Source of the DNA: Bin87 sp034428455
GTDB lineage: Bacteria > Chloroflexota > Dehalococcoidia > Lucifugimonadales > UBA3495
Assembly (NCBI GenBank): GCA_034428455.1
Contig: DAOUHZ010000001.1
Location: 1 to 64,000, forward strand
Reading direction: 5' to 3'
DNA length: 64,000 nucleotides
The position numbers and the translations under genes were made by a program. Of the stretch, positions 35,441-44,456 are shown in pieces (position 1 is the first letter of the stretch; the number at the start of each line of letters is the position of its first letter). The notes under the pieces were generated by a model. That model worked only from the letters and a program-made list of their open reading frames with translations, was not told the DNA's origin and searched no databases.

Positions 35441-36988
35441 ATGAGCAATGAACAGAACGCCGCGAAACAGATTATCAGCCGATTTGGAGGCCAGTCAGCG
35501 CTGGCGGGTCTCCTGGGTCGGAGACAGAGCACCGTGCAGCATTGGGCCAGAATCGGGAGGATACCCGCACAGTGGCACGAAAAGCTGCTGGAACTGGCCC
35601 GCCAACATGGCATGGCCTTGGAACCGAAGGACTTCGTCTCGGCCGACACGCCAAACATAGCGTCACCCGACGGCAAGATGGGTGTTCTGCTGGTGGGTCT
35701 TGGCGCGGTTTCGTCAACCTTCATCGCCGGCGTGGAGCACATCCGGCGTGGCTCCGGCCAGCCCATTGGCTCCGTCAGCCAGATGGCCACCATACGATTG
35801 GGCAAGCGGACCGACAAGCGGACACCACTGATACGAGACTTCGTTCCGCTGGCAGACCCGGATCAGCTGGTGTTCGGAGCCTGGGACCCCATCCCGGACA
35901 ACGCCTATCAAGCCGCCGTCAAATGCGGAGTGCTGACACGGTACGAAGAGATCGAACCCATCGCCGACTTTCTCAACACCATCGAACCGATGGAAGCGGT
36001 TTTCGACAACGACTACGTCAGGCGCATCGAAGGCGTCAACGTCAGGTCGACGGGCAACAAGCAGGAAGCCGTCGACGCCATTCGCCAGGACATTCGCCGG
36101 TTCAAGGTCGAGAACGGGTGCGACCGATTGGTCATGGCATGGTGCGCATCTACCGAAATATTCATTGAGCAATGCGAGATACACCAGGACATCGAGAGCT
36201 TCATAGGCGGCCTTCGTGACAACGACCCCAGGATCCTGCCTTCAATGCTCTATGCCTACGCCGCGTTGCTGGAGGGCGTTCCGTTCATCAACGGCGCGCC
36301 CAACCTCTCGGCCGACGTGCCCGCGCTGGAGACGCTGGCCAAGGACGCCGGCGTGCCGATCTGCGGCAAGGACTTCAAGACCGGCCAGACGCTGGTCAAG
36401 ACGGTAATCGGGCCGATGCTCAAGGCCAGGATGCTCGGGGTGGACGGCTGGTTCTCCACCAACATCCTGGGGAACCGCGACGGGGAGGTGCTGGACGAGC
36501 CCGAGAACTTCCGAACCAAGGAGGAGTCCAAGCTCGGCGTCCTGGAGTACATCCTCCAGCCGGAGATGTACCCCGATCTCTATGCCGACGCCTATCACAA
36601 GGTGCGCATCAACTACTACCCGCCCCGCGGCGACGCCAAGGAGGGCTGGGACAACATCGACCTGTTCGGCTGGCTCCGCCACCGGATGCAACTGAAGATC
36701 AACTTCCTCTGCTCCGACTCCATCCTGGCCGCCCCGTTGTTGCTGGACCTGGTCCTGTTCATGGACCTGGCCCAGCGCGCCGGCCTGACGGGTATACAGG
36801 AGTGGCTCTCCTTCTACTTCAAGAGCCCCCAACACGCCCCGTCCGTCTATCCGGAGCACGACCTGTTCATACAGCAGACCAAGCTCAAGAACACCCTGCG
36901 CTGGCTGATGGGCGAGGACCAGATCACCCATCTGGGCATGGAGTACTACCGCGACTCGTTCTCTCCGGTTGCCGTGGAGGCTGACTGA
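35441..36988 (+). CDS. ino1: Inositol-3-phosphate synthase with N-terminal helix-turn-helix domain
   Basis: 515 residues. Residues ~8-62 form a Cro/YdaS-like helix-turn-helix (QSALAGLLGRRQSTVQHWAR). From residue 80 the sequence is myo-inositol-1-phosphate synthase: MGVLLVGLGAVSSTF nucleotide site, and the catalytic region GKDFKTGQTLVKTVIGPML, WFSTNILGNRDG and LKINFLCSDSILAAPLLLDL. The enzyme converts glucose 6-phosphate to inositol 3-phosphate with NAD. The usual bacterial enzyme lacks a DNA-binding domain. A palindrome in its promoter suggests it may regulate itself. The CDP-alcohol transferase gene 53 bp downstream completes an inositol-lipid pathway. Confidence 0.92.
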   Translation: MSNEQNAAKQIISRFGGQSALAGLLGRRQSTVQHWARIGRIPAQWHEKLLELARQHGMALEPKDFVSADTPNIASPDGKMGVLLVGLGAVSSTFIAGVEHIRRGSGQPIGSVSQMATIRLGKRTDKRTPLIRDFVPLADPDQLVFGAWDPIPDNAYQAAVKCGVLTRYEEIEPIADFLNTIEPMEAVFDNDYVRRIEGVNVRSTGNKQEAVDAIRQDIRRFKVENGCDRLVMAWCASTEIFIEQCEIHQDIESFIGGLRDNDPRILPSMLYAYAALLEGVPFINGAPNLSADVPALETLAKDAGVPICGKDFKTGQTLVKTVIGPMLKARMLGVDGWFSTNILGNRDGEVLDEPENFRTKEESKLGVLEYILQPEMYPDLYADAYHKVRINYYPPRGDAKEGWDNIDLFGWLRHRMQLKINFLCSDSILAAPLLLDLVLFMDLAQRAGLTGIQEWLSFYFKSPQHAPSVYPEHDLFIQQTKLKNTLRWLMGEDQITHLGMEYYRDSFSPVAVEAD

Positions 36989-37041
36989 AGATGCTGCCCC
37001 GCCAATGATGCGACGCTCGCGCACAGCAGAAGGAGCCAGCC

Positions 37042-37716
37042 ATGATCCAGGCGCAATTCGGTGGTGACAAAAAGACCGGCAAATGGGCATTCGCCAATCT
37101 CGAACGGCGCATGGTTGCCTGGCTGGTTCCCAGGGTGCCGTCCTGGCTGGAGACTTACCACCTCACGATGCTGACCCTTGCCTGGAGCATCGGCATAGTG
37201 GTCGCCAGCCTTTTGGCCCGCCAGAGTTTCCATTGGTTGTGGCTGGTTTCGGGCCTCATCGCCCTACAGTACCTGACCGACGTCCTGGACGGCGCGGTGG
37301 GCCGCCATCGTGACACCGGTTTGATCAAGTGGGGCTTCTACATGGACCACTTCCTGGATTTCCTGTTCCTCGCGTCGATAATCGTCGGGTATTCCCTGGC
37401 TTTGCCCGACATCGCCGCCTACTGGTTTTTCGCCCTGCTGGTGGTGGGTGGCGCGTTGATGGTGAACTCGTTCCTGTCATTCGCCGCCACCAACGAGTTT
37501 CAGATTTCAACGTTGGGAATAGGCCCCACGGAAATCCGGTTGTTCTTCATCTTGTGCAACACGGCGATGATTTTCTTCGGCGCCGCCTGGCTGCCCGTTG
37601 CGCTGCCCGTGATCCTGGGAATCCTCACCATCACCCTGGCGTGGTCGGTTTGGCGGTCCCACCGCCGCATCTGGGAGATCGACATGGAGAACAAACGGAG
37701 CCGGGCTGGCGCATAG
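37042..37716 (+). CDS. CDP-alcohol phosphatidyltransferase, probable phosphatidylinositol (phosphate) synthase
   Basis: 224-residue integral membrane enzyme. The CDP-alcohol motif D-x2-D-G-x2-[AG]-R-x8-G-x3-D-x3-D is present as DVLDGAVGRHRDTG then FYMDHFLD. At least five membrane helices follow the motif region. AAGGAG lies 7 nt before the ATG. Because it follows the inositol-phosphate synthase gene directly, the likely alcohol acceptor is inositol or inositol phosphate, giving phosphatidylinositol; this is inferred from context, since the family also makes other phospholipids. Confidence 0.88.
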   Translation: MIQAQFGGDKKTGKWAFANLERRMVAWLVPRVPSWLETYHLTMLTLAWSIGIVVASLLARQSFHWLWLVSGLIALQYLTDVLDGAVGRHRDTGLIKWGFYMDHFLDFLFLASIIVGYSLALPDIAAYWFFALLVVGGALMVNSFLSFAATNEFQISTLGIGPTEIRLFFILCNTAMIFFGAAWLPVALPVILGILTITLAWSVWRSHRRIWEIDMENKRSRAGA

Positions 37717-37794
37717 CTCGAGTTCTTCCCACCGCCCTCAACGGCAAGACATGCGCCAACCCTGACAATCTCAACTCGGCAAGGGGGGTTAACC

Positions 37795-37931
37795 CTCATG
37801 CGTACCCGCTTTGTCATTGCGAGCGCAGCGTGGCAATCTCGGCGGGGCCAGGGTCGTCGCTACACCAACGGGATTGCCGCGTTGCTTCGCTCCTCGCAAT
37901 GCCAACTTTGAGGAAACTGGGTACGCATTAG
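37795..37931. mobile_element. 137-bp MITE family, copy H, with 10-bp target duplication
   Basis: Exactly 137 bp, from CTCATGCGTACCCGCTTT to AAACTGGGTACGCATTAG. Flanked by GGGGTTAACC (37785-37794) and GGAGTTAACC (37932-37941), 9 of 10 identical; the right one contains the stop codon of the downstream minus-strand gene. Spacer type as in copy D. Confidence 0.9.
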
Positions 37932-37935
37932 GGAG

Positions 37936-39510
37936 TTAACCCGACGCAATCAAGTCGACGGCACGCTCCCCGATCATGACAACCGTTGCATGGCTGCCAC
38001 CCGACCGTGTAACCCGCGGCATCACCGACGCGTCTACGACCGACAACCCCTGGACTCCCTTGACGTTGCAGTATTGATCCACAACCGCCATTGGGTCTGA
38101 ATCCGGGCCCATCTTGCAGGTGCCGGACACGTGCCTGGCGGTTCCAACGGTTTGACGGATATAGACGTCCAGAGCGTCGTCGTCGGCCAGAATCTCATCC
38201 GTTGGGTGGAGCCGGTAATCGGCCACGTCCTTATACGCCTCGGTTTCAAGGAATCCGACCGCCATTCGGATGCCTTCCCTCACCCGATGCTTGTCGTTGG
38301 GATGCTGGAGATAGCGGTAGTTGAACTCCGGCTGCACCGAGGGATCAGCGGACGCAAGCCTGACGTATCCTGCGCCGTCGGGTAGCCCGAGGGTGCACGA
38401 GATTCGCGCCACCCGGTCCGCGGGAACGTCATCGTTCAGGAACTTGGTACGCAACCCGGGGACGCGCTCCGGCCTTTCGTCGACCATCGGGGTGGTCCTC
38501 AGCAGCATGTCATTGACATAGCTGGACCCTTGGGCGGTGTAGTGCAAACAGAAGCGCGCCGCATCGAGATCAGAAGTCAGGGTAATGCCGTCTTTGACTT
38601 TGAAGGTGATCTGGGCGCTCAGGTGGTTGAACAGGTTCTGCCCCACCCCGGGAAGCTCGTGAACGACAGGTATCCCGAATTGCTCGAGTTGGTCCCTGGG
38701 GCCGATTCCCGATAGCATCAGCAGGTGGGGCGACTTGAGAGCTCCGGCGCTCAACACTACCCGGTCTGCTTCAACGTTGAAAATCTCGCCTCCGCTTTCC
38801 GCTTCCACGCCGACGGCCTTTCGATCCTCGATCAATACCTTCCTGACGAAAACCCCTCCCCGCACCGTAAGGTTGAGACGGTGCCGCATGGGATTCAGGT
38901 GAGTGATGGCGGCGCTCATCCTCCAGCCGTCCAGGTTGTTCGAGGGCCACACGCCAACGCCAGCGGGGTTCGGGCCGTTGGTATCCTCGACCGTCCCGTA
39001 ACCCGCTGCCAAACAGGCGGCGTGGAAGGCCGTTTGGATGTCTGACACGGGCCCGGTTTGACGACGCCTTACCGGCATCGGCCCGTCGGTTCCATGAAAA
39101 TCATCCCGAATGTCGAGATCGTGCTCGGATTTTCTGAAGTAGGGCAGCACCTTGTCATAGGACCATTCATCGTTGCCCAGGGCAGCCCAGGAGTCGAAAT
39201 CCTCAGGCAACCCCCTTTGCATGGCCTGACCGTTGATGGACGACCCGCCTCCGATCACCTTGCCCTGCGCTACGTGGATCTCGCCCTGTTCCTCGGTGAT
39301 CGTTCCCCGCAGGGCCCAGTTGTGCTCCGACTCCGGGGATTCCGCATAGCTGGTGTAACCGAACTTTATCTCGTCCGGCAGTAGGTCCGGATCAGGGTAA
39401 TCCGGCCCGGCCTCCAGCAACAGAACGGAGGTGTTCGCGTTTTCAGCCAATCTGCTGGCCAACACCGATCCAGCCGCTCCCCCACCAACGATAACAACGT
39501 CATATTTCAT
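37936..39510 (-). CDS. GMC-family FAD-dependent oxidoreductase (choline dehydrogenase-like)
   Basis: 524 residues. FAD dinucleotide motif VVIVGGGAAGSVLASRL at the N-terminus, then GKVIGGGSSINGQAM, AGALKSPHLLMLSGIGP (GMC signature 2) and the C-terminal HVSGTCKMG and VDASVMPRVTRSGGSHAT with the catalytic His. Such enzymes oxidise alcohols including choline, sugars and aromatic alcohols. ATG 39510 is preferred over an in-frame ATG at 39540 because the FAD strand starts immediately and a G-rich site precedes it. A MITE abuts its stop codon. Substrate unknown. Confidence 0.93.
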   Translation of the reverse strand: MKYDVVIVGGGAAGSVLASRLAENANTSVLLLEAGPDYPDPDLLPDEIKFGYTSYAESPESEHNWALRGTITEEQGEIHVAQGKVIGGGSSINGQAMQRGLPEDFDSWAALGNDEWSYDKVLPYFRKSEHDLDIRDDFHGTDGPMPVRRRQTGPVSDIQTAFHAACLAAGYGTVEDTNGPNPAGVGVWPSNNLDGWRMSAAITHLNPMRHRLNLTVRGGVFVRKVLIEDRKAVGVEAESGGEIFNVEADRVVLSAGALKSPHLLMLSGIGPRDQLEQFGIPVVHELPGVGQNLFNHLSAQITFKVKDGITLTSDLDAARFCLHYTAQGSSYVNDMLLRTTPMVDERPERVPGLRTKFLNDDVPADRVARISCTLGLPDGAGYVRLASADPSVQPEFNYRYLQHPNDKHRVREGIRMAVGFLETEAYKDVADYRLHPTDEILADDDALDVYIRQTVGTARHVSGTCKMGPDSDPMAVVDQYCNVKGVQGLSVVDASVMPRVTRSGGSHATVVMIGERAVDLIASG

Positions 39511-39655
39511 GGGTCCCCCTTGAATGCTTGTTCGTTTCACGTAGGATTCGCCAGTTTTAACTGATTCCGCCGAGGATAGGTCGTTCCGGAATTTCTCCGA
39601 TTATAAACCGGCATTCTCCATATCAGCCAACCAGCAGGTTCCGAAATTGACAATG

Positions 39656-41011
39656 TCAGCCGATTGGCGGCGCTTTGTTCAACCCGGCGATCCGTTCGCA
39701 CCACTGCGCCGCGCCCAGCACCCTGCCCTCCTGCGCCCACGGCCCGCCGAACTGCACGGCCATGGGCATCCCCAGCTCGCTCAGCCCGGTCGATACCACC
39801 ACCGTGGGCAACCCGGAGGCCGACCACGGCGCCTGGAACGCCGCGTCGCCGGTGGTGTTCAGGTCGCGCGGAGCCGGAGCCGGCATCGCCGGCGTCATCA
39901 CGACATCGACCCTGGCCGCCATCTCGCTGAAGTCGGCGCGGAACTGCCGCCGCAGTCGCTGGGCTTTCAAATACGCCGACGTCGGCATGATCATGCCCAT
40001 CTCCATACCGGCGCGGATGCGCGGGCCGTAGTCGGCGGCGCGGGTGCGGTGATTGGCCTCGTGGATTGCCGCGCACTCGACGTTGGACACGATGCGCTGG
40101 AACCGGTGTACCACCGCGAAACTGTCGGGCAGCGGTATCTCCTCAACATCCGCCCCAGCCTCCGCCAGCTGATTGGCAATTGCCTCGGTGTGCGCCCACA
40201 TCTCCGGCGTGGCGTAGTCCTGGTAGTACTGCCGCACCAGCCCGATGCGCGGCGGCCGGTCGTGCTCCGCCATCTGCGCGCTGAAGTCAGGCACCGGCTC
40301 GCGCAGACTGCCGGGGTCTTTGTCGTCCGCGCCGCTCAGGACGGTCAGCATCAGCGCGGCGTCGGCAACCGTCCGGGTCAGGATGCCCACGTGGTCCAGC
40401 GACCAGCTCAACGGCGCCACGCCGTACCGTGAGATGCGCCCGTAGGTGGGTTTCACCCCGACGATGCCATTGTACGCTGCCGGCCGGCAGGTGGACCCGC
40501 CGGTCTGCGATCCCAACGCCGCCGGAACCATGCGCGCCGCCACCGCCGCAGACGACCCGCTGCTGGACCCGCCGGGGGTGTGCTCCAGGTTCCACGGGTT
40601 GCGCGTGGGCGACGGGTCGGAGGAGGCGAACTCGGTGGTGACTGCCTTGCCCAGGATGATCCCGCCGGCCGCCTTGATATTGGCCACCGATGTGGCGTCG
40701 AATTCCGGCACGAAGTCGGCGTACACCTTCGATCCGCAGGCGGTGAGCATCCCTTCGGTGTAGAAAATGTCCTTCAGGCCCACGGGCACGCCGTGGATCA
40801 GGCCCAGCGGATCGCCGCGCTGGACTTCTGCCTCCCGTTCTCGGGCCGCCGACAGCACTGCTTCCCGGTCGATGGTGACCCAGGCTTGCAGGTCGCCGTC
40901 CAGCGCGTCGATGCGCGCCAGCAGCGACTCGGCAAGCGCCACCGGCGACAGGGTTCCTTCGCGAATCTGCGCGGCGGCTTCCGCCACCGAAAGCTCGTGG
41001 AGTTCAGGCAT
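39656..41011 (-). CDS. Amidase signature family hydrolase
   Basis: 451 residues. The Ser-cisSer-Lys triad is visible: Lys in GVPVGLKDIFYTEGML, cis-Ser in GGSSSGSSAAVAARMV, nucleophile Ser in GSQTGGSTCRPAAYNG. The family includes amidases, GatA and nitrile-pathway enzymes. No gatB or gatC is nearby, so a stand-alone catabolic amidase is more likely than the tRNA amidotransferase. GAGG is 7 nt before the ATG at 41011. Probably monocistronic. Confidence 0.92.
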   Translation of the reverse strand: MPELHELSVAEAAAQIREGTLSPVALAESLLARIDALDGDLQAWVTIDREAVLSAAREREAEVQRGDPLGLIHGVPVGLKDIFYTEGMLTACGSKVYADFVPEFDATSVANIKAAGGIILGKAVTTEFASSDPSPTRNPWNLEHTPGGSSSGSSAAVAARMVPAALGSQTGGSTCRPAAYNGIVGVKPTYGRISRYGVAPLSWSLDHVGILTRTVADAALMLTVLSGADDKDPGSLREPVPDFSAQMAEHDRPPRIGLVRQYYQDYATPEMWAHTEAIANQLAEAGADVEEIPLPDSFAVVHRFQRIVSNVECAAIHEANHRTRAADYGPRIRAGMEMGMIMPTSAYLKAQRLRRQFRADFSEMAARVDVVMTPAMPAPAPRDLNTTGDAAFQAPWSASGLPTVVVSTGLSELGMPMAVQFGGPWAQEGRVLGAAQWCERIAGLNKAPPIG

Positions 41012-41168
41012 GGCTCAACCTCGTCGTTCTCGTCGTTGCTCTGGCTCATGTTGCCGACACCTCAGCACGGGGCGCCAAGCCGCAAGATACTCCGCTGGTG
41101 CGTGGCCGTCCAGAGCCGGTCATATTTCAGGAAACGCGAATGCTACGGGGCAGCGTTCTACGCATAAC

Positions 41169-41186
41169 AAAATGGGTGCGCGTGAG
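41169..41186. repeat. Solo terminal repeat of the 137-bp MITE family
   Basis: AAAATGGGTGCGCGTGAG matches the right terminal repeat AAACTGGGTACGCGTGAG at 16 of 18 positions. No core is attached; probably a deletion remnant, 38 bp from the stop codon of the HAD gene. Confidence 0.5.
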
Positions 41187-41223
41187 GCCAACTGCCTTTC
41201 GGCGCTTTTGCCGGGCCGCCCGG

Positions 41224-42060
41224 TCAGGGCGCAAGCGACGCCATCAGGTACGTAGGTTTGTCCGTCTCCGGGAGCATGGACGCATCGGCAATCGCGACCC
41301 CGGTTCCCATCAGCGCCGACGCTATCCCCACGTGATTGGCTCCCCTGATGTCGGTGCCCGGCGTATCTCCGATCATCACCGCATTGCGGGTCCCGGAGCG
41401 ACGGAACGCCTCTTCGAACATGGCGGGGTGGGGCTTGCCCAGCTGGGTGAACACAAGGTCGGTTCGGCCGGGATACCGCAGCGCCATGGCGGCCTCGAAC
41501 ATCAACGCCACGGCCCCGCTGGCAAAGCCGTAGCCATCGCCTTCCGGATATATCACGTCCGGGTTCGGCAGCACGAGGCGGGGCGTTTCTCCCCGGTCTA
41601 TCTTCCGGAACAAGTTCGTCAGAACCGCACCGGTGGCCTCCAGAAACGGAAAGCCCAATTGGTCGCCGATCACCAGCACGTCGAAATTGTCATCAAACGA
41701 AACCACCTCGCCGCCCGCTGCTCGCACGTAGGCGGCGCTGTCTTCCGTTCCCAACACTACGCATCTCGAACCGGTCATGCCAAGCTCTGAGAAATGGCCG
41801 GTCAGCAGGGAACCTGCGGTTATGATTCGAGCGGCAGCTATGTCCAGCCCCAGTTCCCGGTACCGTGCAGCTCTGGTATCAGGGAGCGCTGAGGCATCAT
41901 TGGTCAGGACGAAATAGGGCTTATTGAGCGAATTCAGTCGGTCAATGGCTTCGGGCGCTCCCGGAACCGCGCCGGGCCACCGGGCCAGCACGCCGTCGGA
42001 ATCAAACAGGAGCGCCTCGAACTTGCCTATCAATTCATCCAATGTGGTCGTTTGGGTCAT
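41224..42060 (-). CDS. HAD-superfamily hydrolase, class IIA (NagD-like)
   Basis: 278 residues. HAD motif I FDSDGVLARW, motif II VLTNDAS, motif III Lys in GKPHPAMF, motif IV VMIGDTPGTDIRGANHVG. The arrangement with a large cap between motifs II and III is that of subclass IIA sugar-phosphate/nucleotide phosphatases such as NagD and phosphoglycolate phosphatase. AAGGA precedes the ATG at 42060 closely; upstream in-frame ATGs are far out in the MITE region. Substrate unknown. Confidence 0.9.
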   Translation of the reverse strand: MTQTTTLDELIGKFEALLFDSDGVLARWPGAVPGAPEAIDRLNSLNKPYFVLTNDASALPDTRAARYRELGLDIAAARIITAGSLLTGHFSELGMTGSRCVVLGTEDSAAYVRAAGGEVVSFDDNFDVLVIGDQLGFPFLEATGAVLTNLFRKIDRGETPRLVLPNPDVIYPEGDGYGFASGAVALMFEAAMALRYPGRTDLVFTQLGKPHPAMFEEAFRRSGTRNAVMIGDTPGTDIRGANHVGIASALMGTGVAIADASMLPETDKPTYLMASLAP

Positions 42061-42162
42061 GGTTCCTTCACCTTCGGTTCGTTTCGCGCTGGCAGACCTG
42101 TCCTGGAATCCGGCAAGCGCGAGAACAGCGAGCCGTACCGCGCTCTGAGGCATGTTCGTGAC

Positions 42163-42299
42163 CTCACGCGTACCCAATTTGTCATCGCGAGGAGCGTAGC
42201 GACGTGGCGATCTCGTCACCAGAAGAATGGTTCATCCAACAGCGAGATTGCCGCGCTTCGCTCGCAATGACGATTCGGGCGAACCTGGGTACGCGTGAG
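42163..42299. mobile_element. 137-bp MITE family, copy I, with 9-bp target duplication
   Basis: Exactly 137 bp, from CTCACGCGTACCCAATTT to ACCTGGGTACGCGTGAG. Flanked by GTTCGTGAC (42154-42162) and GTTCGGGAC (42300-42308), 8 of 9 identical. It sits between divergent genes, so it lies in the promoter space of the HAD and aldo/keto reductase genes; the rest of this 349-bp gap shows no gene. Confidence 0.9.
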
Positions 42300-42409
42300 G
42301 TTCGGGACTGGTCGGACTGGCGTGGCAAATGGTACAACCGCTGGGGACAAATCACGCGCATCCCCCATGCATCTGCTGGCATTCGGCACTCGGGCGAGGT
42401 CAACCAAAG

Positions 42410-43222
42410 ATGGAATACCGCAAACTTGGCAACCTGGACGTTTCGGTCATTGGGCTGGGAACGCTTCGAACTTTCGACGTCACCGACGACGATGAGATCG
42501 CAGTCCGAAGACAGATCGTGGACAACTGCCTGGACAGCGACGTGAACCTGATCGACACCGCCGCCTGGTACGGCCACGCGGAGCAGGTCCTGGGCGAGAT
42601 CACTGAAGACCGTCGGAACCGATTCTACATCGCCACCAAGGTGCGCACCGAGGGCAAGGAGGCCGGAGAAGCCCAAATCGCCCGTTCCTTCGAACTGCTC
42701 CAGACCGACTACATCGACCTCTTCCAGGTCCATAACATGATCGACTGGCAGACTCACCTGCCCACCCTGGAGCGTCTCAAGGGCGAAGGCAAGATCGGCA
42801 TGGTGGGCGTGTCTGCCATGGTGCCCGAAGCCTACCCCACCATCATGGACCTGGTGCGGCAGGGCCGAGTGGACACTGTCCAGATCCCCTACAACGTGCT
42901 GAACCGGAGCGTCGAGGACGCGCTGCTCCCCCTGGCCGAGGAGCTGGGCGCCGGCGTCCTGGTGATGGAGCCTTTGCAGAAGGGTCGCTACGTCCTGGAC
43001 CTGAAGCAGCAGCCGGACCTCACGCCGCTGCGGGACTACGGCATCAACACCTGGGCCCAGGCCCTGTTGGCATGGGTCATTTCTGACCGCCGCGTGAGTT
43101 CAGCCATACCCACCACCTCCCGTCCGGAGCGCATCCGGGAAAACGCCCAGGCTGCCGAGGCCGCGGGGCTACCCCAGGAGTTCCGCGACTACATCCGTTC
43201 CGAGGCGGAGCGGTGTTTGTGA
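42410..43222 (+). CDS. Aldo/keto reductase
   Basis: 270 residues. The catalytic tetrad is visible: Asp in LIDTAAWYGHAEQVLG (also the Tyr), Lys in IATKV, His in FQVHNM. The C-terminal cofactor region reads SSAIPTTSRPERIRENAQA. GAGGT lies 9 nt before the ATG at 42410. NADPH-dependent reduction of an aldehyde or ketone is expected. Convergent with the CoA-transferase gene, 15 bp apart. Confidence 0.92.
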   Translation: MEYRKLGNLDVSVIGLGTLRTFDVTDDDEIAVRRQIVDNCLDSDVNLIDTAAWYGHAEQVLGEITEDRRNRFYIATKVRTEGKEAGEAQIARSFELLQTDYIDLFQVHNMIDWQTHLPTLERLKGEGKIGMVGVSAMVPEAYPTIMDLVRQGRVDTVQIPYNVLNRSVEDALLPLAEELGAGVLVMEPLQKGRYVLDLKQQPDLTPLRDYGINTWAQALLAWVISDRRVSSAIPTTSRPERIRENAQAAEAAGLPQEFRDYIRSEAERCL

Positions 43223-43237
43223 AGATGGGGCATTCCG

Positions 43238-44440
43238 TTAAACCGCTCCCGCTTCGCGCAGCGCCGCCACTTCCGGGCTGCTGTATCCCAGCAGCCCGGT
43301 CAGGACGGCCTCGGTATCCTGGCCCAGGGTTGGCGGCGGCGCGAAGTTATCGGGGCTGCCGGTCTTGATGGGGTTGCCGGCGGTGCGGTAGGCGCCGGCG
43401 ACCGGATGGTCGATTTCCACCACCATGTCGCGCAGCTGCACCTGCGGGTCGGCCAGTGCCTCGCCAATGTTGTTGACCGGGCCGCCGGGCACATCGTACT
43501 TCAGCAGCAGTTGCTCCCACTCGGGGCGCGGCTTTGTCACGAAGCCGGCGGTCAGGGCTTCGTCGAGCGCGTCGCGGTTCTCGATGCGAGCGGGGGCGGT
43601 GGTGAAGCGCGGGTCTTCATCCATGCCCCTCAGCGCCTCGATTTCGCCGGCCATCATGCGCAGGGTCTTCATGGCGAATTCCTGGCTGGCGCAGTGAATC
43701 TGCACGTATTTGCCGTCGGAGCATTTGTAGGCGCCCACGGGCAGGTTGGACGGATGGCTGGAGCCGATGGGCTGCGGCACCTCGCCGGACACCAGGTAGA
43801 ACTGCCCCAGGTGGGCCTGCAGGGCAATCTGAACGTCCAGCAGGGAGATGTCCAGGCGGCGCCCCTCGCCGGTGACGCGCCGCCCGTACAACGCGGAGGC
43901 GATGCCTATGGCTGCCACGTAGCCGCCGACCATGTCGCCCACCGGAAACCCCATGAACACCGGCGGCTGGCCGGGATTGCCGGTAACGCTCATCCCGCCG
44001 CCCATGGCCTGCACGATGCCGTCGAAGCCGGGCCGCTCACGGTACGGCCCCTCCTGCCCGAAGGCCGACAGCGAGCAGGCGATGATGGACGGGTTGATTG
44101 CCCGCAGCGATTCGTAGCCCAGTCCCAGGCGCTCCAGCGCCGAAGGCCGGAATGCTTCCAACACTACGTCGGACACGGCTACGAGCCGGCGGCAGACTTC
44201 CCGGCCCTCCGGCGTTCGCAGGTCTATGGTCACGCTCTTCTTGTTGCGGTTGAAGTTCAGGTAATAGGCGCTCTCGCCGCCGAGGAAGTGGGGCCCGATG
44301 CGCCGCGACATATCCCCCACGCCAGGCTGCTCGATCTTGATTACCTCAGCGCCCATGTCGCCCAGCGTCCGCGCCGCCACCGGCCCGGCGATAGCCTGCG
44401 ACATTTCGAGGATGCGGACACCCTGCAACGGAGATGTCAT
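43238..44440 (-). CDS. CaiB/BaiF-family (class III) CoA transferase
   Basis: 400 residues. Family features: LEMSQAIAGPVAARTLGDMGAEVIKIE at the N-terminus, KSVTIDLRTPEGR, and the catalytic Asp in RERPGFDGIVQAMGGGMSVTG. Class III enzymes move CoA between carboxylic acids. ATG 44440 follows the MmgE/PrpD gene by 16 bp on the same strand, so the pair is an operon; a CoA-activated short-chain or branched organic acid pathway is a reasonable inference. Confidence 0.93.
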   Translation of the reverse strand: MTSPLQGVRILEMSQAIAGPVAARTLGDMGAEVIKIEQPGVGDMSRRIGPHFLGGESAYYLNFNRNKKSVTIDLRTPEGREVCRRLVAVSDVVLEAFRPSALERLGLGYESLRAINPSIIACSLSAFGQEGPYRERPGFDGIVQAMGGGMSVTGNPGQPPVFMGFPVGDMVGGYVAAIGIASALYGRRVTGEGRRLDISLLDVQIALQAHLGQFYLVSGEVPQPIGSSHPSNLPVGAYKCSDGKYVQIHCASQEFAMKTLRMMAGEIEALRGMDEDPRFTTAPARIENRDALDEALTAGFVTKPRPEWEQLLLKYDVPGGPVNNIGEALADPQVQLRDMVVEIDHPVAGAYRTAGNPIKTGSPDNFAPPPTLGQDTEAVLTGLLGYSSPEVAALREAGAV

Positions 44441-44456
44441 ATTCTCTCGCCCATCC

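Noticed and set aside
39656..41011. Amidase gene as gatA
   Set aside because: No gatB or gatC nearby, and the sequence has catabolic amidase character; context favours a stand-alone enzyme.
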